From positions 1 through 64,000 of the forward strand of contig NZ_JANLCK010000009.1 in the NCBI RefSeq assembly GCF_024979315.1: DNA of 64,000 bases. The letters run 5' to 3'. The first letter of the stretch is position 1, and the number at the start of each line of letters is the position of its first letter. Shown here piece by piece: positions 49,452 to 58,765 of the stretch. Source of the DNA: Herbiconiux oxytropis. GTDB taxonomy: Bacteria; Actinomycetota; Actinomycetes; Actinomycetales; Microbacteriaceae. The notes below the pieces were generated by a model. It was not told the DNA's origin and searched no databases. It saw only the letters and a program-made list of their open reading frames with translations. A program made the position numbers and the translations under genes.

Positions 49452-50999
49452 TCAGACGTGGGGGACGAAGGCCTGCCAGGCGAGGCGGCGGGAGCCTCGG
49501 GGGTCGGCCTCGACGCGGTCGATGGGCGCGATGATGAGGGTGAGGCGCTCGGTCTCGTCGTAGGCCGGCCACGCGGTGGCGTCGACGCGGCCGTCGCGGG
49601 CGAACGAGAGCCAGTGGGCCCGCATCCGCCTGGCCGCCCCCTTGAAGGCCCGCCGGCCGCCGAGGATCGTCATGAGGCGGCCGAAGGGCCCGTCGAGGCG
49701 GTCGAAGATCGCGAACAGGTCGAGGCCGTGCGTGGCGTCGAAGCCCGCGAGGCGCACCAGCCGCGGAGCGATGTCGAAGCGGTAGAAGTGCACTGGCGCG
49801 AACCGCGAGTGCCGCTCGGCCACCTTCACGGTCGGGTACCAGAATGCGTAGTCGCCGCCGAAGTCAGCGGCGGCCCGCTGGGCGGGGAGGCCAGGGTACT
49901 CGGCCTTGATGGCCTTGCGGGACTTCTTCTTCGTGCGCGCGAAGATGGCCCGGATGCGTTTGGGCGTGGTGGCGAGGATGTCGAGCCTGCCGGTGAAGAG
50001 CGAGCCCTCGCGGTCGTTGGTGCCGATGATGAGAGGCACCCGCGCAGCCCGGCCCTCCTTGAACGCGTCGAGAGGGCGTTCGGGCAGCACGTCGCCGTCG
50101 ATGACCGGGGAGAGCACGATCGTGCCGGGATGCGCATCCGGGGTCGCGAGGGTGAGCGTGACCGCCGCATCGACGAGCTCGCCCGCCGAGGCGTCGACGA
50201 GGAGACGGCCGGCGGAGTCGTCCGAGGTCGACTCGACGCCGTCGGTGTCGATCGACTCCATCAGCAGCTCGGCGAACTCCTCGGCCCAGACCGCCGCCAT
50301 CTCGGGCAGGTAGATGGCGTTCGCCGGTGAGCTCTGGGCGATCGCGCGGGCGAAGAGGCCGTGCGCGCTCGGGGTCGCCATGAGCGTCGTGACGGCGTTG
50401 CCCCCGGCCGACTCGCCGAAGAGGGTCACGTTGCCGGGATCCCCTCCGAACGACGCGATGTTGTCGTGCACCCACTCGAGCGCGGCCACCTGGTCGCGGA
50501 GCCCCAGGTTCGACTCGATCGGGCGCTCCGGCGTGGAGTAGCGCGTGAGGTCGAGGTAGCCGAGGGCGCCGAGCCGGTAGTTGAAGCTCACGAACACCAC
50601 CCCGCCTTCGCGCACGAGCGCCTCGCCGTTCCGCGGATGCTCGGCCGAGGAGCCGACACTGTAGGCGCCGCCGTGGATGAAGACCATGACCGGGAGCTTC
50701 TCCCCCGGCGCGTCGGCCCGCAGCACGTTGACGGTGAGGCAGTCCTCGGACATCGGGGTGGAGCGCGAGGTGCCGATGAAGTTGCCGTTGCGCGACTGCA
50801 TGGCGACCGGGCCGAACGCTGTCGCCTCGCGGACTCCTCGCCACGGCTGCACCGGAGCCGGAGCGCGGAACCGCAGCGAACCCACCGGAGGGGCTGCGAA
50901 CGGGATCCCGCGCCACCAGCGGAAGCCGCGACGGGCCGCCCCACGGACGACGCCTCCGGTCACCCCCACCTCGAGTCCGTCGCCGCTCACGCTCGGCAT
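49452..50999 (-). CDS. Type-B carboxylesterase
   Basis: 515 residues. Carboxylesterase/lipase family: FIHGGAYSVGSS oxyanion hole, FGESAGG with the nucleophile Ser, SEDCLTVNV, and a C-terminal FDATHGLDL with the catalytic His. The substrate is unknown. The ATG at 50999 is chosen; the frame continues to 51041. Confidence 0.9.
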   Translation of the reverse strand: MPSVSGDGLEVGVTGGVVRGAARRGFRWWRGIPFAAPPVGSLRFRAPAPVQPWRGVREATAFGPVAMQSRNGNFIGTSRSTPMSEDCLTVNVLRADAPGEKLPVMVFIHGGAYSVGSSAEHPRNGEALVREGGVVFVSFNYRLGALGYLDLTRYSTPERPIESNLGLRDQVAALEWVHDNIASFGGDPGNVTLFGESAGGNAVTTLMATPSAHGLFARAIAQSSPANAIYLPEMAAVWAEEFAELLMESIDTDGVESTSDDSAGRLLVDASAGELVDAAVTLTLATPDAHPGTIVLSPVIDGDVLPERPLDAFKEGRAARVPLIIGTNDREGSLFTGRLDILATTPKRIRAIFARTKKKSRKAIKAEYPGLPAQRAAADFGGDYAFWYPTVKVAERHSRFAPVHFYRFDIAPRLVRLAGFDATHGLDLFAIFDRLDGPFGRLMTILGGRRAFKGAARRMRAHWLSFARDGRVDATAWPAYDETERLTLIIAPIDRVEADPRGSRRLAWQAFVPHV

Positions 51000-51055
51000 C
51001 GTAGCCCCGCCGGCTGAACGGCCGGGGCCGGAGCGGGCCACGGCTGCACGATCGG

Positions 51056-51754
51056 CTACTGCAGGATGAACTGCTTCGAGTCGGGAGCCGTGATGCCGGC
51101 CACCTGCACATTGAGGTGGTACGAGGCTCCGGCGGCAGGGACCTGCGGCCGGTCGGTGGCCGCGCAGGTCTCGGGCGAGGAGCGCGTGCGGTCCCAGCCG
51201 AAGGGCGTGGAGGAGACCACGACGCCCGGCTCGAGCAGAGCGGGGGTGTCGCTCGGATCGGTCTGGCAGTCGGCGGAGACCCAGTAGGTCTCGTCGCCGC
51301 TCGTGATCGTGTAGAGCTGCTGCGAGGTGCCGGCGTTGATGGTGCAGGCCTCGGCGCCCGTGTTCTGGATGGTGAAGGAGAGCTGCGGGTTCGCCCCGGC
51401 CGCGTAGGTGTCGGCGTCGGTCACGGCGGCGAGGGCGATGTTGCCGGCGGCGCAGGCGGGCGCGGCACCGCTCGCGTCGGCAGGGGCGTCGACGGCACCC
51501 GGAGCCGAGCCGTCGGTCGCGCCGGCGACTCCGGTGCCGTCGGCGGGCGCAGTGCCGTCGGCCGGCGCGGTGGTGGCACCCGTCGAGGCGGCGGGCAGAC
51601 CGCCCCCGCCCTCGGCCTCGGCACCGGCTCCTGGCCGCACGACGATCAGCACGACGATTGCCACGAGCGCTGCCAGCACCGCGAGCACGAGGGCGCGTCG
51701 GCGCCAGTAGACCTTCTTCGAATGCGGCCCCACCGGATGCCTCAGAGTCGACAT
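51056..51754 (-). CDS. Membrane-anchored extracellular protein
   Basis: 232 residues, unrecognised. A basic N-terminus precedes a single hydrophobic segment (about 18-39), then an Ala/Gly/Asp/Thr-rich linker with APADGTG repeats (about 50-95) and a C-terminal beta domain with four Cys (ACAAGN, EACTIN, DCQTD and ETCAA) that may form two disulfides outside the cell. The ATG at 51754 is six bases after a TACCCT hexamer. Confidence 0.75.
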   Translation of the reverse strand: MSTLRHPVGPHSKKVYWRRRALVLAVLAALVAIVVLIVVRPGAGAEAEGGGGLPAASTGATTAPADGTAPADGTGVAGATDGSAPGAVDAPADASGAAPACAAGNIALAAVTDADTYAAGANPQLSFTIQNTGAEACTINAGTSQQLYTITSGDETYWVSADCQTDPSDTPALLEPGVVVSSTPFGWDRTRSSPETCAATDRPQVPAAGASYHLNVQVAGITAPDSKQFILQ

Positions 51755-51760
51755 GAACAC

Positions 51761-51766
51761 AGGGTA
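51761..51766 (-). promoter_or_regulatory. -10 hexamer for the membrane-anchored protein gene
   Basis: TACCCT on the minus strand, then six bases, then the ATG at 51754. Confidence 0.5.
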
Positions 51767-51782
51767 ACCAGCCCGCGCGCCT

Positions 51783-52204
51783 CTACCCCGCCGCACCGCC
51801 GTGAGTCGCGAGGCCGAACGCCTCGAGTTCGGCCTCGTCGAGCATCCGGGAGCGGATCAGGAAGCGCTTGCCCTCGGGGGCCTCGATCGAGAATCCGCTG
51901 CCGCGGCCGTCGACGAGGTCGATCGTGAGGTGCGTGTACTTCCAGTACTCGAACTGCGAGCGCGACATGTAGACGTCGACGGGGTAGATCCCTTCGACCT
52001 GCAGCGTGCCGATCCGGATGTCGCTCGCGCCCACCCGGAACATGCCGACCGGGTAGCACATCGGCGACGAGCCGTCGCAGCAGCCACCTGACTGGTGGAA
52101 CATCAGCTGCCCGTGGGTCGTGGCGAGATGCCGCAGCATGTCTGCTGCGGCATCCGTCACATCGACCCGCGACGCCGTGCCCGTGGCCTCGGGGGTGTCG
52201 GGCA

Positions 52205-52205
<1 letters not shown>
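51783..52205 (-). CDS. DUF779 family protein
   Basis: 140 residues. FHQSGGCCDGSSPMCYP, YPVDVYMS and WKYTHLTIDLVDGRG are the DUF779 hallmarks. The family is habitually encoded beside aldehyde dehydrogenases, and the Cys-rich motif suggests metal or thiol chemistry, but no role is proven. Its ATG overlaps the aldehyde dehydrogenase stop (TGATG). Confidence 0.9.
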
Positions 52206-53779
<1,574 letters not shown>

Positions 53780-53881
53780 GGACTGCTCCTTCTGCGACGA
53801 CGGTGTCGGATGCGCAGAACGCTACGCGCAGTGAGGTTGCATGGGGTTGCGGGGCGTCGCGTGAGCCGCTGCCGTCGGGCG

Positions 53882-55231
53882 TCAGGCTTCTGCGGTCAGG
53901 CGTTCGAGGTGCAGCACGATGCCGGCGCGCTTCGGCGAGCGCTGCGGGAGGAGACGGAGGGCCGCGATCCACACCTCGGCGTCGCCCCGGCCGTCTTCGG
54001 TGGCCGCGTAGTCGAGCAGCACGTCGAGGGCCGCGTCGCCGAGCATCGCCTCGCGGAGGCGGGCCCGCAGCTCGACGCGGATCTGCTCGATGCCGGGCGC
54101 ATCCGACCCCGGGAGCAGGGGCCCGCGGTAGGCGGCGAGCGCCACCCGGTGGGCGCCGCGATCCAGCAGCGAGGTCACGTGGTGGGCGTCGAGCTCCACC
54201 GGGGCGGTGAGGCGATAGGGGCGGGAGTCGACGCCGACACCGTCGTCGACCCGGTCGAGGATGCGGCGCAGGCGCACGATCTCGGCGCGGAGGGTCACCG
54301 TCGCGGCGGCGTCGCCGTAGACGAGGTCGGCGAGGCGGGCGGCCGAGAGTCCCTCGCGGTGCCAGGCCAGCAGGGTGACGATCTCGGAGTGGCGGAGGCT
54401 GAGCGCGAGGGGCGGACCGGCCTCGGCCGTCGGGGGTGCCAGCTCGCCCGCATCTCGGCCGAGCACGTGCATCGAGAACGCGCGCGGGCGCATCCGCTCA
54501 CCCGGAGTGGGGCGATGCGGGGCGGGGCGACGGGCCGGGGCGGGGCTGAGGCCGGCGGCGGCGCGACGGGCCGGGGCGAAGCCGGCCACCGCGATCCGCT
54601 CGTCGTGCGCGGGGCGGTCGCGGAGGGCGCGCAGCCGGAGCACCATGAGCTCCGCCTCGGCGGCGGCCGCGGTGGCCTCGATGAGCGGGAGGGTGTGCGG
54701 GTCGACGGCTCGGGCGTCGCCCGTGATGTCGATGACGCCGAGGATGCGCCGGGTCTCGGGGTCGTGCACGGGCACGGCGGTGCAGCTCCAGCCGTGCACG
54801 AGCCGGTTGAAGTGCTCGGAGTCGTGGATCTGGATGCCGTGGTCGAGCTCCAGGGCGGTGCCGGGCGCCGAGGTGCCGACCTGACGCTCGGCCCAGCCCG
54901 CCCCCTCGACGAACCGCATCTGCTCGGCAGCTCTCTTCGAGGCGCGGTCGCCCTCCACCCAGAGCAGCCGGCCCATCTCGTCGCCGACCGCCACGAGCAG
55001 GCCCGAGCCCTCCGCGTCGCGCACCAGCAGCTTGCGGATGACCGGGAGCACGGGAGCGAGCGGATGCGCGCGACGGAACTCGGCGAGCACGTCCTCCCCC
55101 ACCTCGAGATCCGGCAGCAGGTGCTCCGGGTCGAGCTCGTGGCGCTTGGCGCGCTCCCAGGACTCGCTGACGACACGGCGGGGCGCTGCGCGCGTCACGG
55201 CATCGGGGAGGGCGAGCCAGGGGCTGCTCAT
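53882..55231 (-). CDS. GAF-domain transcriptional regulator
   Basis: 449 residues. An N-terminal AcoR-like region with a GAF domain (about 60-210; GTSAPGTALELDH, HDSEHFNRLVHGWSCTAVPV) is followed by a C-terminal winged-helix (about 290-360; SEIVTLLAWHREGLSAARLADLVYG). It lacks the sigma-54 interaction domain, so it acts on sigma-70-type promoters. Same-strand position 102 bp upstream of the aldehyde dehydrogenase suggests it controls that operon. Confidence 0.82.
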   Translation of the reverse strand: MSSPWLALPDAVTRAAPRRVVSESWERAKRHELDPEHLLPDLEVGEDVLAEFRRAHPLAPVLPVIRKLLVRDAEGSGLLVAVGDEMGRLLWVEGDRASKRAAEQMRFVEGAGWAERQVGTSAPGTALELDHGIQIHDSEHFNRLVHGWSCTAVPVHDPETRRILGVIDITGDARAVDPHTLPLIEATAAAAEAELMVLRLRALRDRPAHDERIAVAGFAPARRAAAGLSPAPARRPAPHRPTPGERMRPRAFSMHVLGRDAGELAPPTAEAGPPLALSLRHSEIVTLLAWHREGLSAARLADLVYGDAAATVTLRAEIVRLRRILDRVDDGVGVDSRPYRLTAPVELDAHHVTSLLDRGAHRVALAAYRGPLLPGSDAPGIEQIRVELRARLREAMLGDAALDVLLDYAATEDGRGDAEVWIAALRLLPQRSPKRAGIVLHLERLTAEA

Positions 55232-55366
55232 GGGTCCGCCAATCGTCGTCGATCGAGGGGTGCGCGAGGCGCGCGGTGCCCCCAGTATCGCTCTCCGGCC
55301 TGCCGGACGCCAGGGCGGGCCGGGCGGCTCCGCTCGGTGAGTCGCAGGTCTCGGGCGCCTCGAGCG

Positions 55367-56590
55367 TCAGCGGAAGGCCGGGAGCGTGTCCAGCTGGGTT
55401 CCGGATGCGGCGCCATCGGCGGGCACGAGCAGCACGCCGTCGGCCTCGGCGAGACCGCGGAGCATTGCGGAGCCGTGCCAGGCGGTGGGCAGGGCTCCCA
55501 AGGGGCCGAGGCGGTAGGGGCGGAGGGAGAGCGGCGCCCCGGGCGGAGCGATGGGCTCGGCCACCGTGACGCGGCCGAGGGTGGGCAGCGGCAGGCCCTG
55601 CATGCCGGCGAGCAGCGGATGCGCAAGGGTGTGCAGGCTCAGCAGCGCGGCGAGCGGGTTGCCGGGGAGGGCGACAACGAGCGCGCCACCCGGCAGCCGG
55701 GCGAGCAGGGTGGGCGCGCCGGGCCGCACGGCCACACCGTCGACGAGGACCTCTGCTCGCAGCGCGGTGAGCGCCGCCCGCACGTGGTCGGCACCCGAAC
55801 GCCCGGTGCCGCCCGTGGTGACCACCAGCGAGGCCCGGCCCGCGGCGGCGCGGAGGGCTGCGAGGGTGGCGGCGAGGTCGTCGGGAGCCTTCTCGTTGTT
55901 CCCGACCCGGGCTCCGAGGGCGGCGAGGAGGGGCGGGAGGGTGAGGGTGAAGCTGTCGCGCACCTGGCCCGGGCGCGGGATGCCGCTGTCGACGACCTCG
56001 TCTCCCGTGCGCACGAGGGCCGCGGTGGGCCGCACGACGACGTCGACGGTGTCGAGACCGCAGGCCGCCGCGAGTGCGAGGTGGAGGGGGCCGAGGGTGC
56101 AGCCCGCGGGCAGCACGGTCTCGCCGCGGGCGGCCTCGGTGGCCGCCGGGCGGAGGTGACGGCCGGGTGCGGGCTCGCCCGCCGGGGCGTGGGGCGCGGT
56201 GTCGAGCTTCGTACGCCCGTCGGCACCGAGGGACAGCACGCCCAGTTCGCTGCGGAGCACGGCGTCGGCGCCGGCGGGCGGCACACCGCCGGTGAGGATG
56301 GGCGAGGCCTCGCCGTGCCGGAGCGCGGGGGTCTCGGTCGATCCGCGCACCGCGCGGAGCTCGCGAAGCCGCCACGGACCGCGGCCGGCGACGGCCCAGC
56401 CGTCCATGGCGGAGGTGACCGCGTGGGGCACGTCGCACAGCGCGATCAGTGGTTGCGCGAGCACACGACCGAGCGCGCTCTCGAGCGGGACGCGCTCCGT
56501 CGGCGTGCGGGCAGCCTCCCCCGCTCGGTGCGCGCGCCGCCTCGCCTCGAACCAGTCGGTCGGTGGGGAGTTCACGGCAGGTGCGGTCAT
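55367..56590 (-). CDS. moeA: Molybdopterin molybdenumtransferase
   Basis: Inserts molybdate into adenylylated molybdopterin. 407 residues from the ATG at 56590. Domain order: N-terminal SAMDGWAVAG, then PGQVRDSFT and VTTGGTGRSGADHV of the MoaB/Mog-like domain (about 220-300), then a C-terminal barrel. The frame extends to 57193, but that part overlaps the upstream gene. Its ATG overlaps the DUF6457 stop (ATGA). Confidence 0.93.
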   Translation of the reverse strand: MTAPAVNSPPTDWFEARRRAHRAGEAARTPTERVPLESALGRVLAQPLIALCDVPHAVTSAMDGWAVAGRGPWRLRELRAVRGSTETPALRHGEASPILTGGVPPAGADAVLRSELGVLSLGADGRTKLDTAPHAPAGEPAPGRHLRPAATEAARGETVLPAGCTLGPLHLALAAACGLDTVDVVVRPTAALVRTGDEVVDSGIPRPGQVRDSFTLTLPPLLAALGARVGNNEKAPDDLAATLAALRAAAGRASLVVTTGGTGRSGADHVRAALTALRAEVLVDGVAVRPGAPTLLARLPGGALVVALPGNPLAALLSLHTLAHPLLAGMQGLPLPTLGRVTVAEPIAPPGAPLSLRPYRLGPLGALPTAWHGSAMLRGLAEADGVLLVPADGAASGTQLDTLPAFR

Positions 56591-57147
56591 CCGATGGTGC
56601 GGGGTCGAGCGTCGGTTCGGGAGTCTGCGTCGGTTCGGGAGTCTGCGTCGATTCGGGAGTCTGCGTCGGTTCGGGGGTCTGCGTGGCTTCCGGCGTCTGC
56701 GTCGACCGGGATGCCGACGGCGGAGGCGGGGCCGGTGACCCGGGTGCCGTCGAGTGAGAGCGGGAGTGTCGACTCCGGATCGAGGGCGAGCTCGGAGGAC
56801 TGGGCGCCGCCATCCGGTTCCGGGGCGGAAGTGACCTCGGCGGTCGGCGGGATGTCGGCGATGAGGTCGCGCTCGGCGGCGGCGACGGCGGTGAGGTGCG
56901 TGGCGACGTCGAGCGCGGAGGCCAGCGCGGCAGCCGGGTCCTCCCCCGAGGCTGCGGCACGGCCCGCGGCGAACCCCGCGACATACGTGGTGAGGGGCGC
57001 GGCGGGGCGGCGGATCGCATGCGCCGCGGTTCCGGCGACGGCCAGGAGACCCTCGACGTCCACCACGAACCCCTCGAGGCGGAGTTCGGCGGCCACGCGG
57101 TGGGCCCAGGCGCCGAGCTCGGTGTTCAGGTCGTCTTGGGTGGTCAT
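56587..57147 (-). CDS. DUF6457 protein with repeat tail
   Basis: 186 residues. N-terminal DUF6457 region (ELGAWAHRVAAEL, IRRPAAPLTTYVAGFAAG), which I associate with MobA in Actinobacteria. The C-terminal third is low-complexity, ending in hexapeptide repeats of the type DADSRT, encoded by an 18-bp tandem repeat at 56611-56700. ATGA overlaps tie it to mobA upstream and moeA downstream, so a role in molybdenum cofactor assembly is likely. Its partner is unknown. Confidence 0.75.
   Translation of the reverse strand: MTTQDDLNTELGAWAHRVAAELRLEGFVVDVEGLLAVAGTAAHAIRRPAAPLTTYVAGFAAGRAAASGEDPAAALASALDVATHLTAVAAAERDLIADIPPTAEVTSAPEPDGGAQSSELALDPESTLPLSLDGTRVTGPASAVGIPVDADAGSHADPRTDADSRIDADSRTDADSRTDARPRTIG
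56611..56700 (-). repeat. 18-bp tandem repeat in the DUF6457 tail
   Basis: Five 18-bp units starting GTCGGTTCGGGAGTCTGC (plus-strand reading); units 1 and 2 are identical, the others differ at one to five positions. It encodes six-residue repeats. Confidence 0.85.
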
Positions 57148-57812
57148 CGGTGCTCCTGGGCGGATCGGGGGTGAGCGTGGAATCGGCCGGCATCGGACCA
57201 GGTGTCGATGTCGGAGGACGAGCCGGCCGGGATCGGGACCTCGGTGATGCCGAGGCCCTCGAGGAGGCTGTGGAAGGGAGCGCCGTCGAGGCCGCCCGGC
57301 TCGCTGGATCGGACAGACACCCGGGCGCTGAGTGCGGCGAGACCGTAGACGGCGAGAAGGGGCTGGCGGCGCCCGTCGTGGTCGACGGCCATCACGGCCC
57401 ACCCCTCACCGGATCCCCCACCGGCCCTTGGCGTGCCGGAGGATTCGGAGAGCACGGCGTCGAGCAGTGCCGGCAGTGCACGTTCCGCACCGGGCATGTC
57501 GCAGGCCAGGACCAGCAGCGCGTCCGGCGGAGTGGACACATCGGCGGCGAGATCGGCGAGACCGGCTAGACCAGCGGCGAGGGCGGCGGCCGGGCCCCCG
57601 AAGGGCGGGTCTTCTCGCGTGAGCGTGGCGGCGGCGGGGAGCGGGGCGAGCTCGTCGGGTCCGACAACCACCACGTGGCGGGAGCCGGCGGTGAGGACAG
57701 CTTCGACGGCGATGTCGACGAGGCGGCGGCCGCGCACCAGGAGCTCGGCTTTCGGCGATCCGCCGAGTCGCGACGACCGGCCGCCGGCGAGGACGATCGC
57801 GTCGAGGAGCAC
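57144..57812 (-). CDS. mobA: Molybdenum cofactor guanylyltransferase
   Basis: Attaches GMP to molybdenum cofactor to give the bis-MGD form used by formate dehydrogenases. 222 residues. LAGGRSSRLGGSPKAELLV is the nucleotide-binding loop and ACDMPGA the acidic metal site. The GTG start lies six bases after TAGGGT. Its end overlaps DUF6457 (ATGA). It is divergent from fdhD by 80 bp. Confidence 0.9.
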   Translation of the reverse strand: MLLDAIVLAGGRSSRLGGSPKAELLVRGRRLVDIAVEAVLTAGSRHVVVVGPDELAPLPAAATLTREDPPFGGPAAALAAGLAGLADLAADVSTPPDALLVLACDMPGAERALPALLDAVLSESSGTPRAGGGSGEGWAVMAVDHDGRRQPLLAVYGLAALSARVSVRSSEPGGLDGAPFHSLLEGLGITEVPIPAGSSSDIDTWSDAGRFHAHPRSAQEHR

Positions 57813-57818
57813 CCCTCC

Positions 57819-57824
57819 ACCCTA
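57819..57824 (-). promoter_or_regulatory. -10 hexamer for mobA, leaderless
   Basis: TAGGGT on the minus strand, then six bases, then the GTG at 57812. Confidence 0.55.
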
Positions 57825-57892
57825 CGACCGCCGGGGCGGGGAGACGGAGGGGCCACGTTGTGACGCCCAGGCGGGGATGCTATGCCTGAGGG

Positions 57893-58765
57893 ATGGGACG
57901 GATCATCGCTCGGCGCCGAGTCACCCGCATCACCGTCGGCAGCGAGCCTCGCCGGCGCGAGGACGTGCTCGCCGTGGAGGAGCCGCTCGAGATCCGGGTG
58001 GGCGGGAGGTCGCTCGCCGTCACGATGCGCTCCCCCGGCGCGCCGGGGGAGGACTTCGACCTCGCCGCGGGCTTCCTCGTCTCGGAGGGCGTGATCCGCC
58101 ACGGCGACGACTTCGCAGCGGCCCGCTACTGCGCCGGAGCCACCGCAGAGGGCCTCAACACCTACAACGTGCTCGACGTGACGCTCGCGCCCGGCGTGCC
58201 CGCCCCCGATCCGTCGCTCGAGCGCAGCTTCTACACCACGAGCTCGTGCGGGCTCTGCGGCAAGGCCAGCATCGACGCCGTGCGCACCCTCTCGCACTTC
58301 GACGTGGGCACCGATGACCTGCGGCTCGACCCCGCCCTGCTCGTGAGGTTCCCCGAGCGGCTCCGGGAGCAGCAGGCGGTCTTCGAGAAGACGGGCGGTC
58401 TGCACGCCGCCGCCCTCTTCGACGGCCGCACCGGCGAGCTGCTCGTGCTGCGCGAGGACGTGGGGCGGCACAACGCCGTCGACAAGGTCGTGGGCTGGGC
58501 GGTGAAGGAGGGGCGGTTGCCCCTTCGCGGCACCGTGCTCATGGTCTCGGGCCGCGCGAGCTTCGAGCTCACGCAGAAGGCGTCGATGGCCGGCATCCCG
58601 ATGCTCGCGGCCGTCTCGGCGCCCTCCTCGCTCGCCGCCGAGCTCGCCACCGAGCTCGGGATGACCCTCGTGGGTTTCCTCCGCGGCGACTCGATGGTCG
58701 CCTACGCGGGCGCCGAGCGCCTCGAACCGCACGCCGCCGAGATCCCGCAAGGAGCATCCGCATGA
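57893..58765 (+). CDS. fdhD: Formate dehydrogenase sulfurtransferase
   Basis: Transfers sulfur from IscS to the molybdenum cofactor of formate dehydrogenase. 290 residues. The reactive CXXC is Cys119-Gly-Leu-Cys122 in SSCGLCGKAS, and the C-terminal RGDSMVAYAGAERL and DVGRHNAVDKVVGW are typical. Its TGA overlaps the fdhF ATG by four bases (ATGA), so the two are coupled. Confidence 0.93.
   Translation: MGRIIARRRVTRITVGSEPRRREDVLAVEEPLEIRVGGRSLAVTMRSPGAPGEDFDLAAGFLVSEGVIRHGDDFAAARYCAGATAEGLNTYNVLDVTLAPGVPAPDPSLERSFYTTSSCGLCGKASIDAVRTLSHFDVGTDDLRLDPALLVRFPERLREQQAVFEKTGGLHAAALFDGRTGELLVLREDVGRHNAVDKVVGWAVKEGRLPLRGTVLMVSGRASFELTQKASMAGIPMLAAVSAPSSLAAELATELGMTLVGFLRGDSMVAYAGAERLEPHAAEIPQGASA

Noticed and set aside
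49378..49563. 61-codon frame after radA (MTDAQIGALAASRG...)
   Set aside because: It crosses the inverted repeat and then runs antisense through the carboxylesterase end. No Shine-Dalgarno and no conservation signal.
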